Below, piece after piece: positions 35,353 to 43,754 of a DNA stretch of 64,000 nt; the first letter of the stretch is position 1, and every line of letters starts with the position of its first letter. Under the pieces are notes generated by a model, which saw only the letters and a program-made list of their open reading frames with translations, was not told where the DNA came from and ran no database searches. The DNA comes from Geothrix edaphica (GTDB lineage Bacteria > Acidobacteriota > Holophagae > Holophagales > Holophagaceae). The DNA lies in the NCBI RefSeq assembly GCF_030268045.1, contig NZ_BSDC01000003.1, positions 124,001-188,000 of the forward strand, written 5' to 3'. Position numbers and translations under genes: made by a program.

Positions 35353-35368
35353 ATGGAGGGAAACGCGC

Positions 35369-36253
35369 TTACATTGATCCCCGAGAATCGAAGACGAACA
35401 CCTCACCGGGAACCAGGTTGAAGTTGCAGTCTTCTGCAGGAAGTCCTCGACTCTTCAGTGTATTGATGACTTTCCCCTTTTCGATTAGGTCCATGAGCAT
35501 CCTGTGTTCAAGGTTTTCTACATGCGACAGCATGTGCACAAAACCATTGAGCACTTCTTGACTGTCTTGCATGAGTTGTAACTTGGACTCCGCAATAGAC
35601 CTGATGTTAAGTTTCTGGACTCCCGCGTGTGCGGCTTCTGAATTCCGAAGTCGGTTCACTAGGTCCATGTGGTCCATAGCGCAATGCTCAAACTCCATGC
35701 ATAAATGGAACGGGTGTGCCAGCGTGCCGACCAAAGAGACCAGATGAGGCTCTTTGCCACTTTGCCGTTTGCAATCTGGACACGGAGACTCTAGCAGCGC
35801 GCCTAAAGCCATGCGCCTGTAACGAGACTCTGGAATCTGGGTGCAGTATATGAGTTGCTTGATCGCAACCTCGCAGAATCGCGCCGAATACATGAGCACT
35901 TCGTTGTATAGACGGATGCGTTCCACCTCTGCGTCAACCTCGTTGTGATCCGGTGTGTCGGTGGTCGCGTACTCGTGAAAGGCATTGATGATCCTGCCCA
36001 TGAGGAGTTGCATTGTGACGCCGCTTGCCGTGTAGGGGTTCGTGAACCCACCGTTTGTAGGGGGTTCTGATGCCGGCATGAGAGACAGTCGACCACATTG
36101 CAGCATCCACGCCCGCATTTCACCTGCTAGCGGCAGGAGATTCACCCCTGCAATTCGCTCTCCTGCCCAGCGGAATGCGTGCGGACGGTAGCTCCACGAG
36201 TGATGGGTGCCGTGCCACTCACGTTTTGATGGGCGCATAGTCGTGTTGGTCAT
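35369..36253 (-). CDS. Cassette gene A: hypothetical protein, helical, CPDC motif
   Basis: 294 aa in a gene cassette (36289 to about 35232). No known family is recognised. It is mostly helical after residue 80. CPDC (158-161) followed by several Cys/His residues could bind zinc. The late helix RLRNSEAAHAG holds R203 and H209 (R-x5-H), a spacing compatible with HEPN nucleases, but that is only suggestive. Base composition is clearly lower in GC than lpxB or the DHFR-like gene, and the stop lies 16 nt before attC site 3. No strong ribosome site is seen before the ATG; a second in-frame ATG is at 36238. Confidence 0.75.
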   Translation of the reverse strand: MTNTTMRPSKREWHGTHHSWSYRPHAFRWAGERIAGVNLLPLAGEMRAWMLQCGRLSLMPASEPPTNGGFTNPYTASGVTMQLLMGRIINAFHEYATTDTPDHNEVDAEVERIRLYNEVLMYSARFCEVAIKQLIYCTQIPESRYRRMALGALLESPCPDCKRQSGKEPHLVSLVGTLAHPFHLCMEFEHCAMDHMDLVNRLRNSEAAHAGVQKLNIRSIAESKLQLMQDSQEVLNGFVHMLSHVENLEHRMLMDLIEKGKVINTLKSRGLPAEDCNFNLVPGEVFVFDSRGSM

Positions 36254-36283
36254 CGTTGAAGTGTTGGGGTGGTTTACTTTGAA

Positions 36284-36407
36284 GCCTAATGAATGAAGCT
36301 AACCGGCCCCGCCTGTACCGAGGCGATGAGCGGAGCCGAGGAAGCGAGTAACTGAGAGAGAACGAAGGGCAATGCAGGCGGAGCCCGAGTTGAGCGGAGG
36401 GTTAGGT
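36284..36407 (-). other. attC-like recombination site 2
   Basis: Minus strand: R'' ACCTAAC (36401-36407), CCTCCGCTCAACTCGG, a central region with inverted arms (CTCCGCCTG / CAGGCGGGG), CCGGTTAGCTTCATT and a variant R' ATTAGGC (36284-36290, first base not G). It is about 124 bp and over most of its length matches attC site 1. It lies between cassette genes B and A. Confidence 0.9.
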
Positions 36408-36420
36408 GCTGTATCTGTAG

Positions 36421-36909
36421 CTAAACTAGGCGAATGGTATCGAAGTGAAGCTTGGCCCAGGTGATGAGCTTGAGTGCCATTTCTGACATGGCTTCAGGAG
36501 GGAAATGTTTCAACTTGTTGCCATATCGAATTCGGTTTGGATACTTGGAGGCCCCGTATTTTTCGCCCTCAATCAAGGTTCCAATCGTTCCATTCCCAAA
36601 AGCTGGATCTACGGTTACACCGCGTACCTCGGATGCAGAAATCCAATGTGGAACTCCTGGAGCAATCTCTTTGTATATTTCACACGCGGATAGATCCATT
36701 AGCAACTGTGATAAATTGTGGGATCTTGCTCGAATCTGCCCGATGGGCTTTCCTGCTTTTTCGAGCAGGGCCTTAAGAGATATCTCGGCTGATAAGAGGC
36801 TTAGATAGAGTACGGTTTGTCTCGTAGCAAAATTCTTGAGTCCGCTTGTTACGAGGGACTGCGCTGTTTCAGCAAGTTTTTCACTAAACTCAAGGCTGTA
36901 TTCGGTCAT
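36421..36909 (-). CDS. Cassette gene B: HEPN-like protein
   Basis: 162 aa from the ATG at 36909, preceded by GAGG 7 nt upstream and by the cassette boundary GTTAGATGC. The longer frame to 37098 only translates the attC site. Residues 30-70 (YLSLLSAEISLKALLEKAGKP, then RARSHNLSQLL) show the helix pair and the R-S-H-N-L block typical of HEPN proteins of the KNTase-associated or DUF86-like type. The stop is 14 nt before attC site 2. HEPN proteins are often parts of toxin-antitoxin or RNA-targeting systems; no antitoxin gene is visible within the cassette. Confidence 0.78.
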   Translation of the reverse strand: MTEYSLEFSEKLAETAQSLVTSGLKNFATRQTVLYLSLLSAEISLKALLEKAGKPIGQIRARSHNLSQLLMDLSACEIYKEIAPGVPHWISASEVRGVTVDPAFGNGTIGTLIEGEKYGASKYPNRIRYGNKLKHFPPEAMSEMALKLITWAKLHFDTIRLV

Positions 36910-36923
36910 TTGGGACCTCGTGC

Positions 36924-37046
36924 ATCTAACGATGAAGCTAACCGGCCCCGCCTGCACCGAGGCGCCGAGCGGAGCCGAGGAAGCGGGACGAAGAGAAAGA
37001 GCGGAAGGCAATGCAGGCGGGGTCCGAGTTGAGCGGAGGGTTAGGC
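36924..37046 (-). other. attC-like recombination site 1
   Basis: Minus strand: R'' GCCTAAC (37040-37046), CCTCCGCTCAACTCGGA, an 11-bp perfect stem CCCCGCCTGCA / TGCAGGCGGGG, an inner conserved block, CCGGTTAGCTTCATC, and R' GTTAGAT (36924-36930). It is about 123 bp with the attC order of boxes. R'' complements the TTAGGC that starts its own cassette at 37802. Confidence 0.93.
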
Positions 37047-37064
37047 CTTGAAGAGACCTAGAAG

Positions 37065-37775
37065 TTACTGATGAGAATTGGACCATATGATTGGACATTG
37101 CCAGGTAAACATAAAGGGAGGGCGGTATGTTTGCCAGTCGAACCTTGATTTGTTATCTGGTACATTGTTTTGATGAAATTCGGATTTAAGCCAGAGATTG
37201 TATTCGAACTCAGCTAGTGAAATGAATTTTAAACAAATATCAATGAAATAATCCAAATCTTCTTTTTTATTACTCCAGGTTGTATCGCCGAATTGATAAC
37301 TGCTATCAGAAATACCAACAGAAAAGGAATCACCAGCCTTTTCCATACCTGGCAATCTCTCTGCAAAATGCGCAAATGTATAGCGTGCATTTTCTAATTT
37401 TCCAAAATAATCGATATTGTTTTTGTATAAATTGGCCGCATTACTACACTGAGGGAATCCGGAAATAAAATTTATTAAATATACAGATTTGTATATGGTC
37501 TCCCAGTATACTTCCCACTCCATCAATGGAGCCTGCATTCGTAAAATCGATTCTTCCGGGCTTATCGAAGTAATTCGCCCAATACGCAATTGGCCAAGTT
37601 GCTTAAAATCAGGTTCTTTTGTTAGATCTAAATCATTTTTGGATTGAGATTCCAATGCTCGGGTGTGTTGAGTGGGCAAAAAGCGAAGGTATAGCTTTAA
37701 GCGATCCATGGCTAAGCCAATAGTTCCCCAATCTTTTTTGTGAAGTGTTTTTGGCTTAATTTTGATTTTTCCCAA
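37065..37775 (-). CDS. Cassette gene C: AT-rich hypothetical protein
   Basis: 236 aa from a TTG start, with AGGA 7 nt upstream and the array boundary GTTAGGC just before. No family is recognised. It is markedly AT-rich against the GC-rich backbone, a strong sign of transfer. A helical middle holds LENARYTFAHFAERLPGM: R131 and H136 fit R-x4-H, and the F-x-H-F-x-E-R pattern resembles helical, HEPN-like hypotheticals (tentative). The stop lies 18 nt before attC site 1. It is the first cassette downstream of lpxB. Confidence 0.78.
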   Translation of the reverse strand: MGKIKIKPKTLHKKDWGTIGLAMDRLKLYLRFLPTQHTRALESQSKNDLDLTKEPDFKQLGQLRIGRITSISPEESILRMQAPLMEWEVYWETIYKSVYLINFISGFPQCSNAANLYKNNIDYFGKLENARYTFAHFAERLPGMEKAGDSFSVGISDSSYQFGDTTWSNKKEDLDYFIDICLKFISLAEFEYNLWLKSEFHQNNVPDNKSRFDWQTYRPPFMFTWQCPIIWSNSHQ

Positions 37776-37796
37776 GGTGATTTCCTAAAAAATGTG

Positions 37797-37846
37797 GCCT
37801 AACTTTGAATTAGACGACCAAACCCACCCTGAGCCCGCCGTCTAAT
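37797..37846 (-). other. Array entry boundary: attI-like or half-attC site
   Basis: On the minus strand CGTCTAATTCAAAGTTAGGCC ends in a full core GTTAGGC (37797-37803), one step before cassette gene C. The core and the AAAGTTAGGC context resemble attI1. An 8-bp inverted repeat (ATTAGACG 37809-37816 / CGTCTAAT 37839-37846) flanks it. No intI gene lies in the following bases, so it could equally be the right half of a truncated attC. Confidence 0.55.
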
Positions 37847-38004
37847 GTGGATGAAAACGATACCGGCATTGTAGATCACTGGGTCCCTTCCCCGCCGAAC
37901 GGGGCAAACCAAGGGGCGAACGGTAAGGCCCCTCCCCCCCTGGGTGGGAGAAGCAGGGATCGGCCGAGCGCTACCGCCTCCTTAGGCTCACCTGGCCACG
38001 CCCC

Positions 38005-39138
38005 TCAGGCCTGGAGCTTCCCCAGCAGATCCTCGGCCACGCGCCCCGCGGCTCCCGGCTCCCCCAGGTGCCCGCGCACTTCACTCAGCTCGGCGCGCAC
38101 GCGCCGAGCGACCTCGGAGTCCAGCAGGTGCGTCAGCTCCAGGCCCAGCCGCTCGGGGTTCACCTCACCCTGGAGCAGCTCGGGGGCCACTTCGCGGCGG
38201 GCGACGACGTTGGCGAGGCCGAAGTGGGGGACCTTCACGATGCGGCGGGCCATCTGATAGGTGAGGGCGTTCAGCTTGTAGACGATGGCGAAGGGGGTGC
38301 CCAGCAGGGCGGTCTCCAGGGTGGCGGTGCCGGAGGCCACCAGGGCCGCGTCCGCGTAGGCCCGGGCCGCGTAGGGGTGGTCGCGCACCAGGGTCACGGG
38401 GGCGTCCCCCAGGTGGGCGCGCACGAAGGCCGAGTCCAGCGTGGGTGCCACGGGCAGCACCCACTGCACCTCGGGCCGGGCCGTGCGCCAGCGCCGGGCC
38501 AGCTCGGCCATGGGCGGCAGCAGCCGCTCGATCTCGCCCCTGCGGCTGCCCGGCAGCAGGGCCACCAGGGGCCGCGCGGGATCGAGGCCCGTCTCCGTGA
38601 AGAAGGCGGCGCGGTCGCACTCGGCCTTCACCACCTCCACCAGGGGATGGCCCACGAAGCGGGCATCCACGGGGTAGCCGCGGAACAGCTCCGGCTCGAA
38701 ATCGAAGAGGCAGTAGAGGGTATCCAGCACCGTGCCCAGCTCGGGAATGCGGCCCTTCTTCCAGGCCCACACCTGGGGGCACACGTACTGGTGCAGCGTC
38801 ACGGCGGGCAACTGCTTCCGCAGGGCCTTGGCCATGCGCAGGTTGAAGCCCGGGTAGTCGATGAGCAAGGCGCCCGTGATCTTCTCCTCCGCCGCCGCGG
38901 CCAGGATCTGCTTGAAGAGGCGGTTGAGGCGCGGCAGGTGCTTGATGACCTCCACGAAGCCCACCACCGCCAGGTCCTTCACGTCCGCCAGCTTGCGGTC
39001 CAGGAAGGGCGTCATGCGCGGGCCGCCCACGCCGATGATGCGCAGCTCGGGACGCCGGGCCTTCAGCTCGCGCAGCAGCTCCGCGCCGTGCAGGTCGCCG
39101 GAGTCCTCGCCCGCGAGGACGAGCAGGGTCTGGGTCAC
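38005..39138 (-). CDS. lpxB: Lipid-A-disaccharide synthase
   Basis: 377 aa, normal length. LpxB marks are AGEDSGDLHGAELL at the N-terminus, GVGGPRMTPFLDRKL, DYPGFNLRMAKALRK, YVCPQVWAWKKGRI, LALLPGSRRGEIERLLP-type (VALLPGSRRGEIERL) and the late SGTATLETALLGTPFAIVYK. It joins UDP-2,3-diacylglucosamine and lipid X to form the lipid A disaccharide at the inner membrane. The upstream gene overlaps by 4 nt. Its stop is 229 nt before the cassette array, with no clear intrinsic terminator between them. Confidence 0.96.
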   Translation of the reverse strand: MTQTLLVLAGEDSGDLHGAELLRELKARRPELRIIGVGGPRMTPFLDRKLADVKDLAVVGFVEVIKHLPRLNRLFKQILAAAAEEKITGALLIDYPGFNLRMAKALRKQLPAVTLHQYVCPQVWAWKKGRIPELGTVLDTLYCLFDFEPELFRGYPVDARFVGHPLVEVVKAECDRAAFFTETGLDPARPLVALLPGSRRGEIERLLPPMAELARRWRTARPEVQWVLPVAPTLDSAFVRAHLGDAPVTLVRDHPYAARAYADAALVASGTATLETALLGTPFAIVYKLNALTYQMARRIVKVPHFGLANVVARREVAPELLQGEVNPERLGLELTHLLDSEVARRVRAELSEVRGHLGEPGAAGRVAEDLLGKLQA

Positions 39139-39821
39139 GCGTGGCCCCCCTCGCGCTCCAGGTGCCGGCCGAACACCACGCTGTCATCGGGCACCACCGG
39201 GCGGCCCAGGGCCGTGGCGGGCATCTCCGCGGGGAAGAGCACGGCCGGATGGGCGGCTTCCAGCGCCGCGGCCTGGGCGCGGAAGAGGTCGGGCTCCGTG
39301 GCGGGCAGGGCCATGTCCCAGCGGTAGCCGAGCTTCTGGAGGGCCTGCAGATCGGAGCCGGGTTCGCAGACGCCGCACCAGAGGCGGTCCGCCAGCGCTT
39401 CGGCATCGGCGGTGCCCGGGTGCCAGCAGTAGCCCACGGCCTCGGCCCGGGCCTGCCGGAGCAGCTCCACCACCTCGGCCTCGGCCCCGCCCTCGATCCG
39501 CAGGGCCAGCTTCACGCCCCGGCCGCTGGTGGCCTCCAGCAGGGTCTCCAGCTGGCCCAGCAGGCGGAAGCCCCCTTCCCGGTTCTGGGGGCGGGCCGCG
39601 GGCAGGATGAGGAAGTCCGGGGCCAGGGCCGCGTGGAGGGCCGCCAGGGCCTCTTCCACCGGGGCCTCGCCCGGCAGGTCGATGGCGTGGACCGCCAGCC
39701 CGCGGCGGACGGCGGCCGGCCACTCCGGATGCAGCCGGCCCTCCCACCGCAGGGTCACGGGGGCGAAGGGGAACCAGGACCCGGGAGCAAAACTGGATGG
39801 AATCTGGGGCACGAACCGCAT
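39135..39821 (-). CDS. Hypothetical TIM-barrel-like protein, coupled to lpxB
   Basis: About 228 aa from the ATG at 39821; in-frame starts at 39860 (GAGG upstream) and 39866 are alternatives but overlap the divergent DUF2203 gene. The sequence has repeating beta-alpha units (APVTLRWEGRLHPEW, GLAVHAIDLPGEAPVEEAL, DFLILPAARPQNREGG, VGYCWHPGTADAEAL) that suggest a xylose-isomerase-like TIM barrel, though no active-site motif is recognised. It lies directly before lpxB and overlaps it by 4 nt, so a role in lipid A or envelope sugar metabolism is possible but unproven. Confidence 0.7.
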   Translation of the reverse strand: MRFVPQIPSSFAPGSWFPFAPVTLRWEGRLHPEWPAAVRRGLAVHAIDLPGEAPVEEALAALHAALAPDFLILPAARPQNREGGFRLLGQLETLLEATSGRGVKLALRIEGGAEAEVVELLRQARAEAVGYCWHPGTADAEALADRLWCGVCEPGSDLQALQKLGYRWDMALPATEPDLFRAQAAALEAAHPAVLFPAEMPATALGRPVVPDDSVVFGRHLEREGGHA

Positions 39822-39849
39822 CGGCTTATCATGGAGCAATGGAGGCGCC

Positions 39850-40212
39850 ATGGGCCGCATTTTCACCCTCGACGAAGCCCGGGCCCTGATGCCCCAGGTG
39901 AAGGCGGTGACGGAACCTGTCTACACACTGGCCGCGAGCCTCGCCGAGGAACTCACCCACGCCGAGGAGGCGCAGGACGAGCGCCGGGCCGAGGAGCTCC
40001 GCGACCGCCTGCAGACCCTGGTCAAGTCCTGGCAGCAGAGCATGCAGGACCTGGAGGCCGACGTGAAGGGCCTGTGGCTCGTGGATTTCGATTCCGGCGA
40101 CGGCTACTGGTGCTGGGCCTATCCCGAGGAGGCCCTCGACCACTGGCACAGCTACGAAGGCGGCTTCCGCTCCCGCGTGCCCGCGGATCAGCGGCCGGGC
40201 GTGCAGGCCTAG
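39850..40212 (+). CDS. DUF2203 family protein
   Basis: 120 aa; the ATG at 39850 follows GGAGG by 4 nt and begins at the family N-terminus MGRIFTLDEARALMPQVK. A helical coiled middle with many Glu/Arg residues (HAEEAQDERRAEELRDRLQT) is followed by the DUF2203 end with VDFDSGDGYWCWAYPEEALDHWH. Its function is unknown in the family. The MGMT-like gene begins 3 nt after its stop, so they share a transcript. Confidence 0.9.
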   Translation: MGRIFTLDEARALMPQVKAVTEPVYTLAASLAEELTHAEEAQDERRAEELRDRLQTLVKSWQQSMQDLEADVKGLWLVDFDSGDGYWCWAYPEEALDHWHSYEGGFRSRVPADQRPGVQA

Positions 40213-40215
40213 GGG

Positions 40216-40623
40216 ATGCCGAAGCCCCTGCCTGCGAAGCGCATCGAGCCCACGGCCCCGCCCGGCGATTTCCGCGTGGCGGTGCTGGCGGTGGTGGCGC
40301 AGATCCCGGAGGGGTGTCTGGCTTCGTACGGCCAGGTGGCCCTGCTCGCGGGTTTCCCCCAGCGCCCGCGCCAGGTGGGCATGGTGCTGTCGGGCCTGCC
40401 GGAAGGCACCGACCTGCCCTGGCATCGCGTGGTGAACACGCGGGGCTACGTGCCCAGCCGGGGCCGCTGGTGGGGCGCCTTCGAGCAGATCGGCCGCCTG
40501 CGCGACGAGGGCATCGAGGTGGACGACCAGGGCAACCTGGACCTGGAGGCCCATCGGTGGGACGGGGTGGAGCGCAAGCCGAAGGTCGCCGCCAAACGCC
40601 CCGGTGCCCGGAAAAAAGCCTGA
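40216..40623 (+). CDS. Alkyltransferase-like (ATL) MGMT-family protein
   Basis: 135 aa with the MGMT DNA-binding fold (VLAVVAQIPEGCLASYGQVALLAG, RQVGMVLSGLP). The methyl-acceptor motif PCHR is here PWHR (LPWHRVVNTRGYVPS), as in ATL proteins, so the protein should bind alkylated guanine without repairing it and hand it to nucleotide excision repair. It follows the DUF2203 gene closely. Confidence 0.9.
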   Translation: MPKPLPAKRIEPTAPPGDFRVAVLAVVAQIPEGCLASYGQVALLAGFPQRPRQVGMVLSGLPEGTDLPWHRVVNTRGYVPSRGRWWGAFEQIGRLRDEGIEVDDQGNLDLEAHRWDGVERKPKVAAKRPGARKKA

Positions 40624-40699
40624 TTCCGGCGCCCCCCGGGCCGCCCTTCCCGCGCCAGGCCCGGGCCCGCTCAGGTACACTGGGGGGGCGGAGGGCTCC

Positions 40700-40935
40700 A
40701 TGAAGGTGCGTGTGTCGGTGCAGTTGAAGCCGGGGATCCTGGATCCCCAGGGCAAAGCGGTGGAGCAGGGCCTGCACGGTTTCGGCTTCGAGGTGGAGCA
40801 TGTCCGCATCGGCCGGCTCATCGAGCTGGACGTCCCGGGGACCGACGTCGCCGAGGTGAAGGCCAAGGCCCAGGCCATGTGCGACAAGCTGCTGGTCAAT
40901 CCCGTGATGGAGAAGGCCTCCATCGAGGTGTTGTG

Positions 40936-40936
<1 letters not shown>
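40700..40936 (+). CDS. purS: Phosphoribosylformylglycinamidine synthase subunit PurS
   Basis: 78 aa, the usual PurS length; MKVRVSVQLKPGILDPQGKA is diagnostic. PurS bridges PurL and PurQ in the fourth step of purine synthesis (FGAR to FGAM). GGAGGG precedes the ATG, and a TACACT -10-like box lies at 40676-40681. The stop and the purQ start share one base (TGATG). Confidence 0.95.
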
Positions 40937-41634
<698 letters not shown>

Positions 41635-41760
41635 GCCGGGGCCTTGCGGGTGCCATGGAAAAAAATCAGCCTTGGCTTGTGAAAATTTCATGCCTTGGAA
41701 AAAGTTTTCCTGTCATCCTTCCGGATAGCCCCGATGGGCATGCCTGTTTATTCCTGAGCC

Positions 41761-42618
41761 ATGAGCGAATCAGAAGCCAAGAACCTCCAGACCTACACCA
41801 GCGGGCCCCTCCGCCTGGCCGTCCTCAAGCGGGATCCCGTGCCCGCCAAGCTCCTGCCCGCGCGGGATGCGTGGACGCTGCTCCAGCCCACGCATGCGGT
41901 GCGCGTCTGCACCAGCGAGGACCGTGAGGAGGGCGTCATCCGCTCCGGCGACCTGGCCCTGCTGCTGCCGGGCTTCGGCCACACCCTGAAGCGCCACCAC
42001 GCGAACGCGCCCTTCGGCTTCACGGCGCTGTTCATGGAAGGCCCCTTCCCCGAGCCGCTGCTGTCCTCCCTCCAGAACCCGCCACGGAAGTGGCAGGAAT
42101 CCAGCTTCGCCGTGCTGCGCAGCCTCAGCCTCAAGCAGCTGTTCAGCATCTTCTCCCAGGAGCTGGCGAATCCCGATGGCGTGCAGCTCATGACCCGGGA
42201 GCTCTTCCTCATCCTGCTGGGCGCGGAGCTCTCCCGCCTGACGGAGAAGGAGGACCGGGGCCGCTTCCCCTACCGCCTGAACCGCTCAACCCTCCAGCTG
42301 GTGCTGGACCACATGGAAGTCCACATCGGCTCCAAGAACAGCGTGCCCGAGCTGGCCACCATGGCCCGCTGCACGCCGGACCACTTCATCCGCCTCTTCC
42401 GCGAGGCCACCAGCACCACCCCCCACCAGTACCTCATCGAGCGCCGCCTCCAGCGGGCCGTGACGCTGCTGGCCAACGGCGAGCGCCCCAGCGACGTGGC
42501 GAAGATCCTGGGCTTCTACGACGCCAGCGCCTTCACCCGCGCCTTCAAGCGCCGCTTCGGCGTCCCCCCCAGCGAGTACGCGCAGGAAGCCTACGACCGG
42601 CAGTTCCCCAAGAAGTAG
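41761..42618 (+). CDS. AraC family transcriptional regulator
   Basis: 285 aa. The N-terminal sensing part (about 1-165) is cupin-like. The C-terminal AraC double helix-turn-helix (about 180-280) has VPELATMARCTPDHFIRLFREATSTTP and the second recognition segment PSDVAKILGFYDASAFTRAFKRRFGVPPSEY. Target genes are not evident; the adjacent convergent gene is a small secreted protein. A strong bidirectional terminator follows. The upstream 126 bp holds an A-rich patch but no clear binding site. Confidence 0.93.
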   Translation: MSESEAKNLQTYTSGPLRLAVLKRDPVPAKLLPARDAWTLLQPTHAVRVCTSEDREEGVIRSGDLALLLPGFGHTLKRHHANAPFGFTALFMEGPFPEPLLSSLQNPPRKWQESSFAVLRSLSLKQLFSIFSQELANPDGVQLMTRELFLILLGAELSRLTEKEDRGRFPYRLNRSTLQLVLDHMEVHIGSKNSVPELATMARCTPDHFIRLFREATSTTPHQYLIERRLQRAVTLLANGERPSDVAKILGFYDASAFTRAFKRRFGVPPSEYAQEAYDRQFPKK

Positions 42619-42630
42619 GGCGAAGCCCCT

Positions 42631-42670
42631 GCTGAGAAAAAGGGCGCCGGATGGCGCCCTTTTTCTCAGC
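42631..42670. terminator. Bidirectional intrinsic terminator
   Basis: Perfect 18-bp inverted repeat (GCTGAGAAAAAGGGCGCC / GGCGCCCTTTTTCTCAGC) around GGAT. The A5/T5 tracts next to the GC stem give terminator geometry for both the AraC gene and the convergent secreted-protein gene. Confidence 0.9.
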
Positions 42671-42682
42671 TAGGACAAAAGC

Positions 42683-43039
42683 CTACTTGGCGACCTTTTC
42701 CGTCACGGTCTTGGCCTTCTGGGCGCCCTTGGTGGTGCCCTTCTTAGACTTGGCCTTGGCCTTGTCGGCGCCGGTCTTGGCGGCGCCCTCGCCCTTGGCG
42801 GTGGCGGCCTTCACGTGTTCGCCGGCCACGGGCACCGCCCCGGCCTTGGCATCCGCCTTGGCCTTGGCGTCCGCAGCCTTCTTGTCGGCCTTGGCCTTGG
42901 CCTCGTCAGCCTTGGTGTCCACCTTGGCCTGGCCCTTGTCCACCGCGGCATTCGCGGCGCCCTTCAGATCGTCCTTGCCGGGAACCTGCGCCACGAGCGC
43001 CAGCGAAGCACCCAGCATCAATGACAGAACCACTCTCAT
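42683..43039 (-). CDS. Secreted Ala/Lys-rich helical protein
   Basis: 118 aa from the ATG at 43039 (GGAGG 5 nt upstream). A signal peptide (MRVVLSLMLGASLALVAQ) is followed by low-complexity Ala/Lys/Asp sequence (KADEAKAKADKKAADAKAKA), predicted to be one long amphipathic helix, ending in a Lys-rich tail. Histone-like or LEA-like appearance; no family assigned. Two more Ala/Lys-rich secreted proteins lie close by. Confidence 0.75.
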   Translation of the reverse strand: MRVVLSLMLGASLALVAQVPGKDDLKGAANAAVDKGQAKVDTKADEAKAKADKKAADAKAKADAKAGAVPVAGEHVKAATAKGEGAAKTGADKAKAKSKKGTTKGAQKAKTVTEKVAK

Positions 43040-43078
43040 AGAAACCTCCACTGAGGACTTAGGACCGAGGACTGCCCC

Positions 43079-43705
43079 CTAGGGCTTGCACACTTTGCAG
43101 GCCTTGTAGCCGGCCTTGTCGGCTTCCGCCGCGGAGGCGAAGGAGGTCTTGTTCGCTTCCTTCATCTTCGAGGCGAGCTTGCAGTCGGCGCGGTGGTAGA
43201 TCTTGGAATCCTTGTTGGCGATGATGGCAGTGGAGGTCGCCGCGGCCTTGGGGGTGGCGGCCTTCGCAGCGGCGGCCGCAGCGGGGGCGGCCATGGGAGC
43301 GGGCTTCGCGGCGGCGGGGGTCGGCGCGGGAGCGGGAGCCGGCTTCGCGGCAGGCGCAGGGGCGGGCTTGGCCGCAGGCGTGGGAGCGGGCTTGGCGGCC
43401 GCAGCCTTGGCCTCGGCAGCCTTCTTCTCGGCTTCCGCCTTCTTGGCTTCCTTCTCGGCCTTCTTCTCCGCCTTCTTCTCGGCCTTCAGCTCGGCAGCGG
43501 TCTTGGCGGCGGCGGGCTTCGCAGCGGCGGCGGCCTTGGTATCCGCGGCCTTCTTCTCGGCTTCCGCCTTCTTGGCCTTCTTCTCGGCCTTCTTCTCCGC
43601 CTTCAGTTCGGCGGCGGTCTTGGGTTCGGCGGGCTTGGCCTTGGGCTCCTGGGCCACGGCCACCATGGAGGCAGCCAGCAGGAGGGCGAGCAGGGCGCGG
43701 TTCAT
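43079..43705 (-). CDS. Secreted Ala/Lys/Pro-rich protein with Ada-like Zn-binding C-terminus
   Basis: 208 aa from the ATG at 43705 (AAGGAG 6 nt upstream). Signal peptide MNRALLALLLAASMVAVAQ, then a long Ala/Lys/Glu/Pro region with internal DNA repeats, and a compact C-terminal about 48 aa: IIANKDSKIYHRADCKLA, then FASAAEADKAGYKACKVCKP. The C-x(n)-C-x2-C layout matches the small Ada-type metal-binding module (YHRxxC ... GYxxCxxC). A metal-binding or envelope role is likely, with the rest acting as a spacer. Confidence 0.78.
   Translation of the reverse strand: MNRALLALLLAASMVAVAQEPKAKPAEPKTAAELKAEKKAEKKAKKAEAEKKAADTKAAAAAKPAAAKTAAELKAEKKAEKKAEKEAKKAEAEKKAAEAKAAAAKPAPTPAAKPAPAPAAKPAPAPAPTPAAAKPAPMAAPAAAAAAKAATPKAAATSTAIIANKDSKIYHRADCKLASKMKEANKTSFASAAEADKAGYKACKVCKP
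43411..43640. repeat. Intragenic direct repeat in the Ala/Lys-rich gene
   Basis: Two copies of about 95 bp, spaced roughly 130 bp apart (starting near 43419 and 43549), share long runs such as CCTTCTTCTCGGCTTCCGCC and encode EKKAEKKAxKAEAEKKAA-type units. They are the source of the protein's low complexity. Confidence 0.7.
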
Positions 43706-43754
43706 GAGTTCTCCTTGAAAGGGTGCCCAAGCGTGCGCTTCGGGTCTTTGGCTG

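Noticed and set aside
36910-37098. N-terminal extension of cassette gene B to the start at 37098
   Set aside because: It only translates the attC site; a ribosome site and the cassette boundary favour the ATG at 36909.
37847-38257. 136-codon plus-strand open frame next to the array, checked as a possible integrase remnant
   Set aside because: No tyrosine-recombinase motif; most of it lies antisense to lpxB.
42683-43705. Repetitive DNA considered as a CRISPR array
   Set aside because: Repeats are in coding frame, unequal and without spacers; they encode Ala/Lys-rich proteins.
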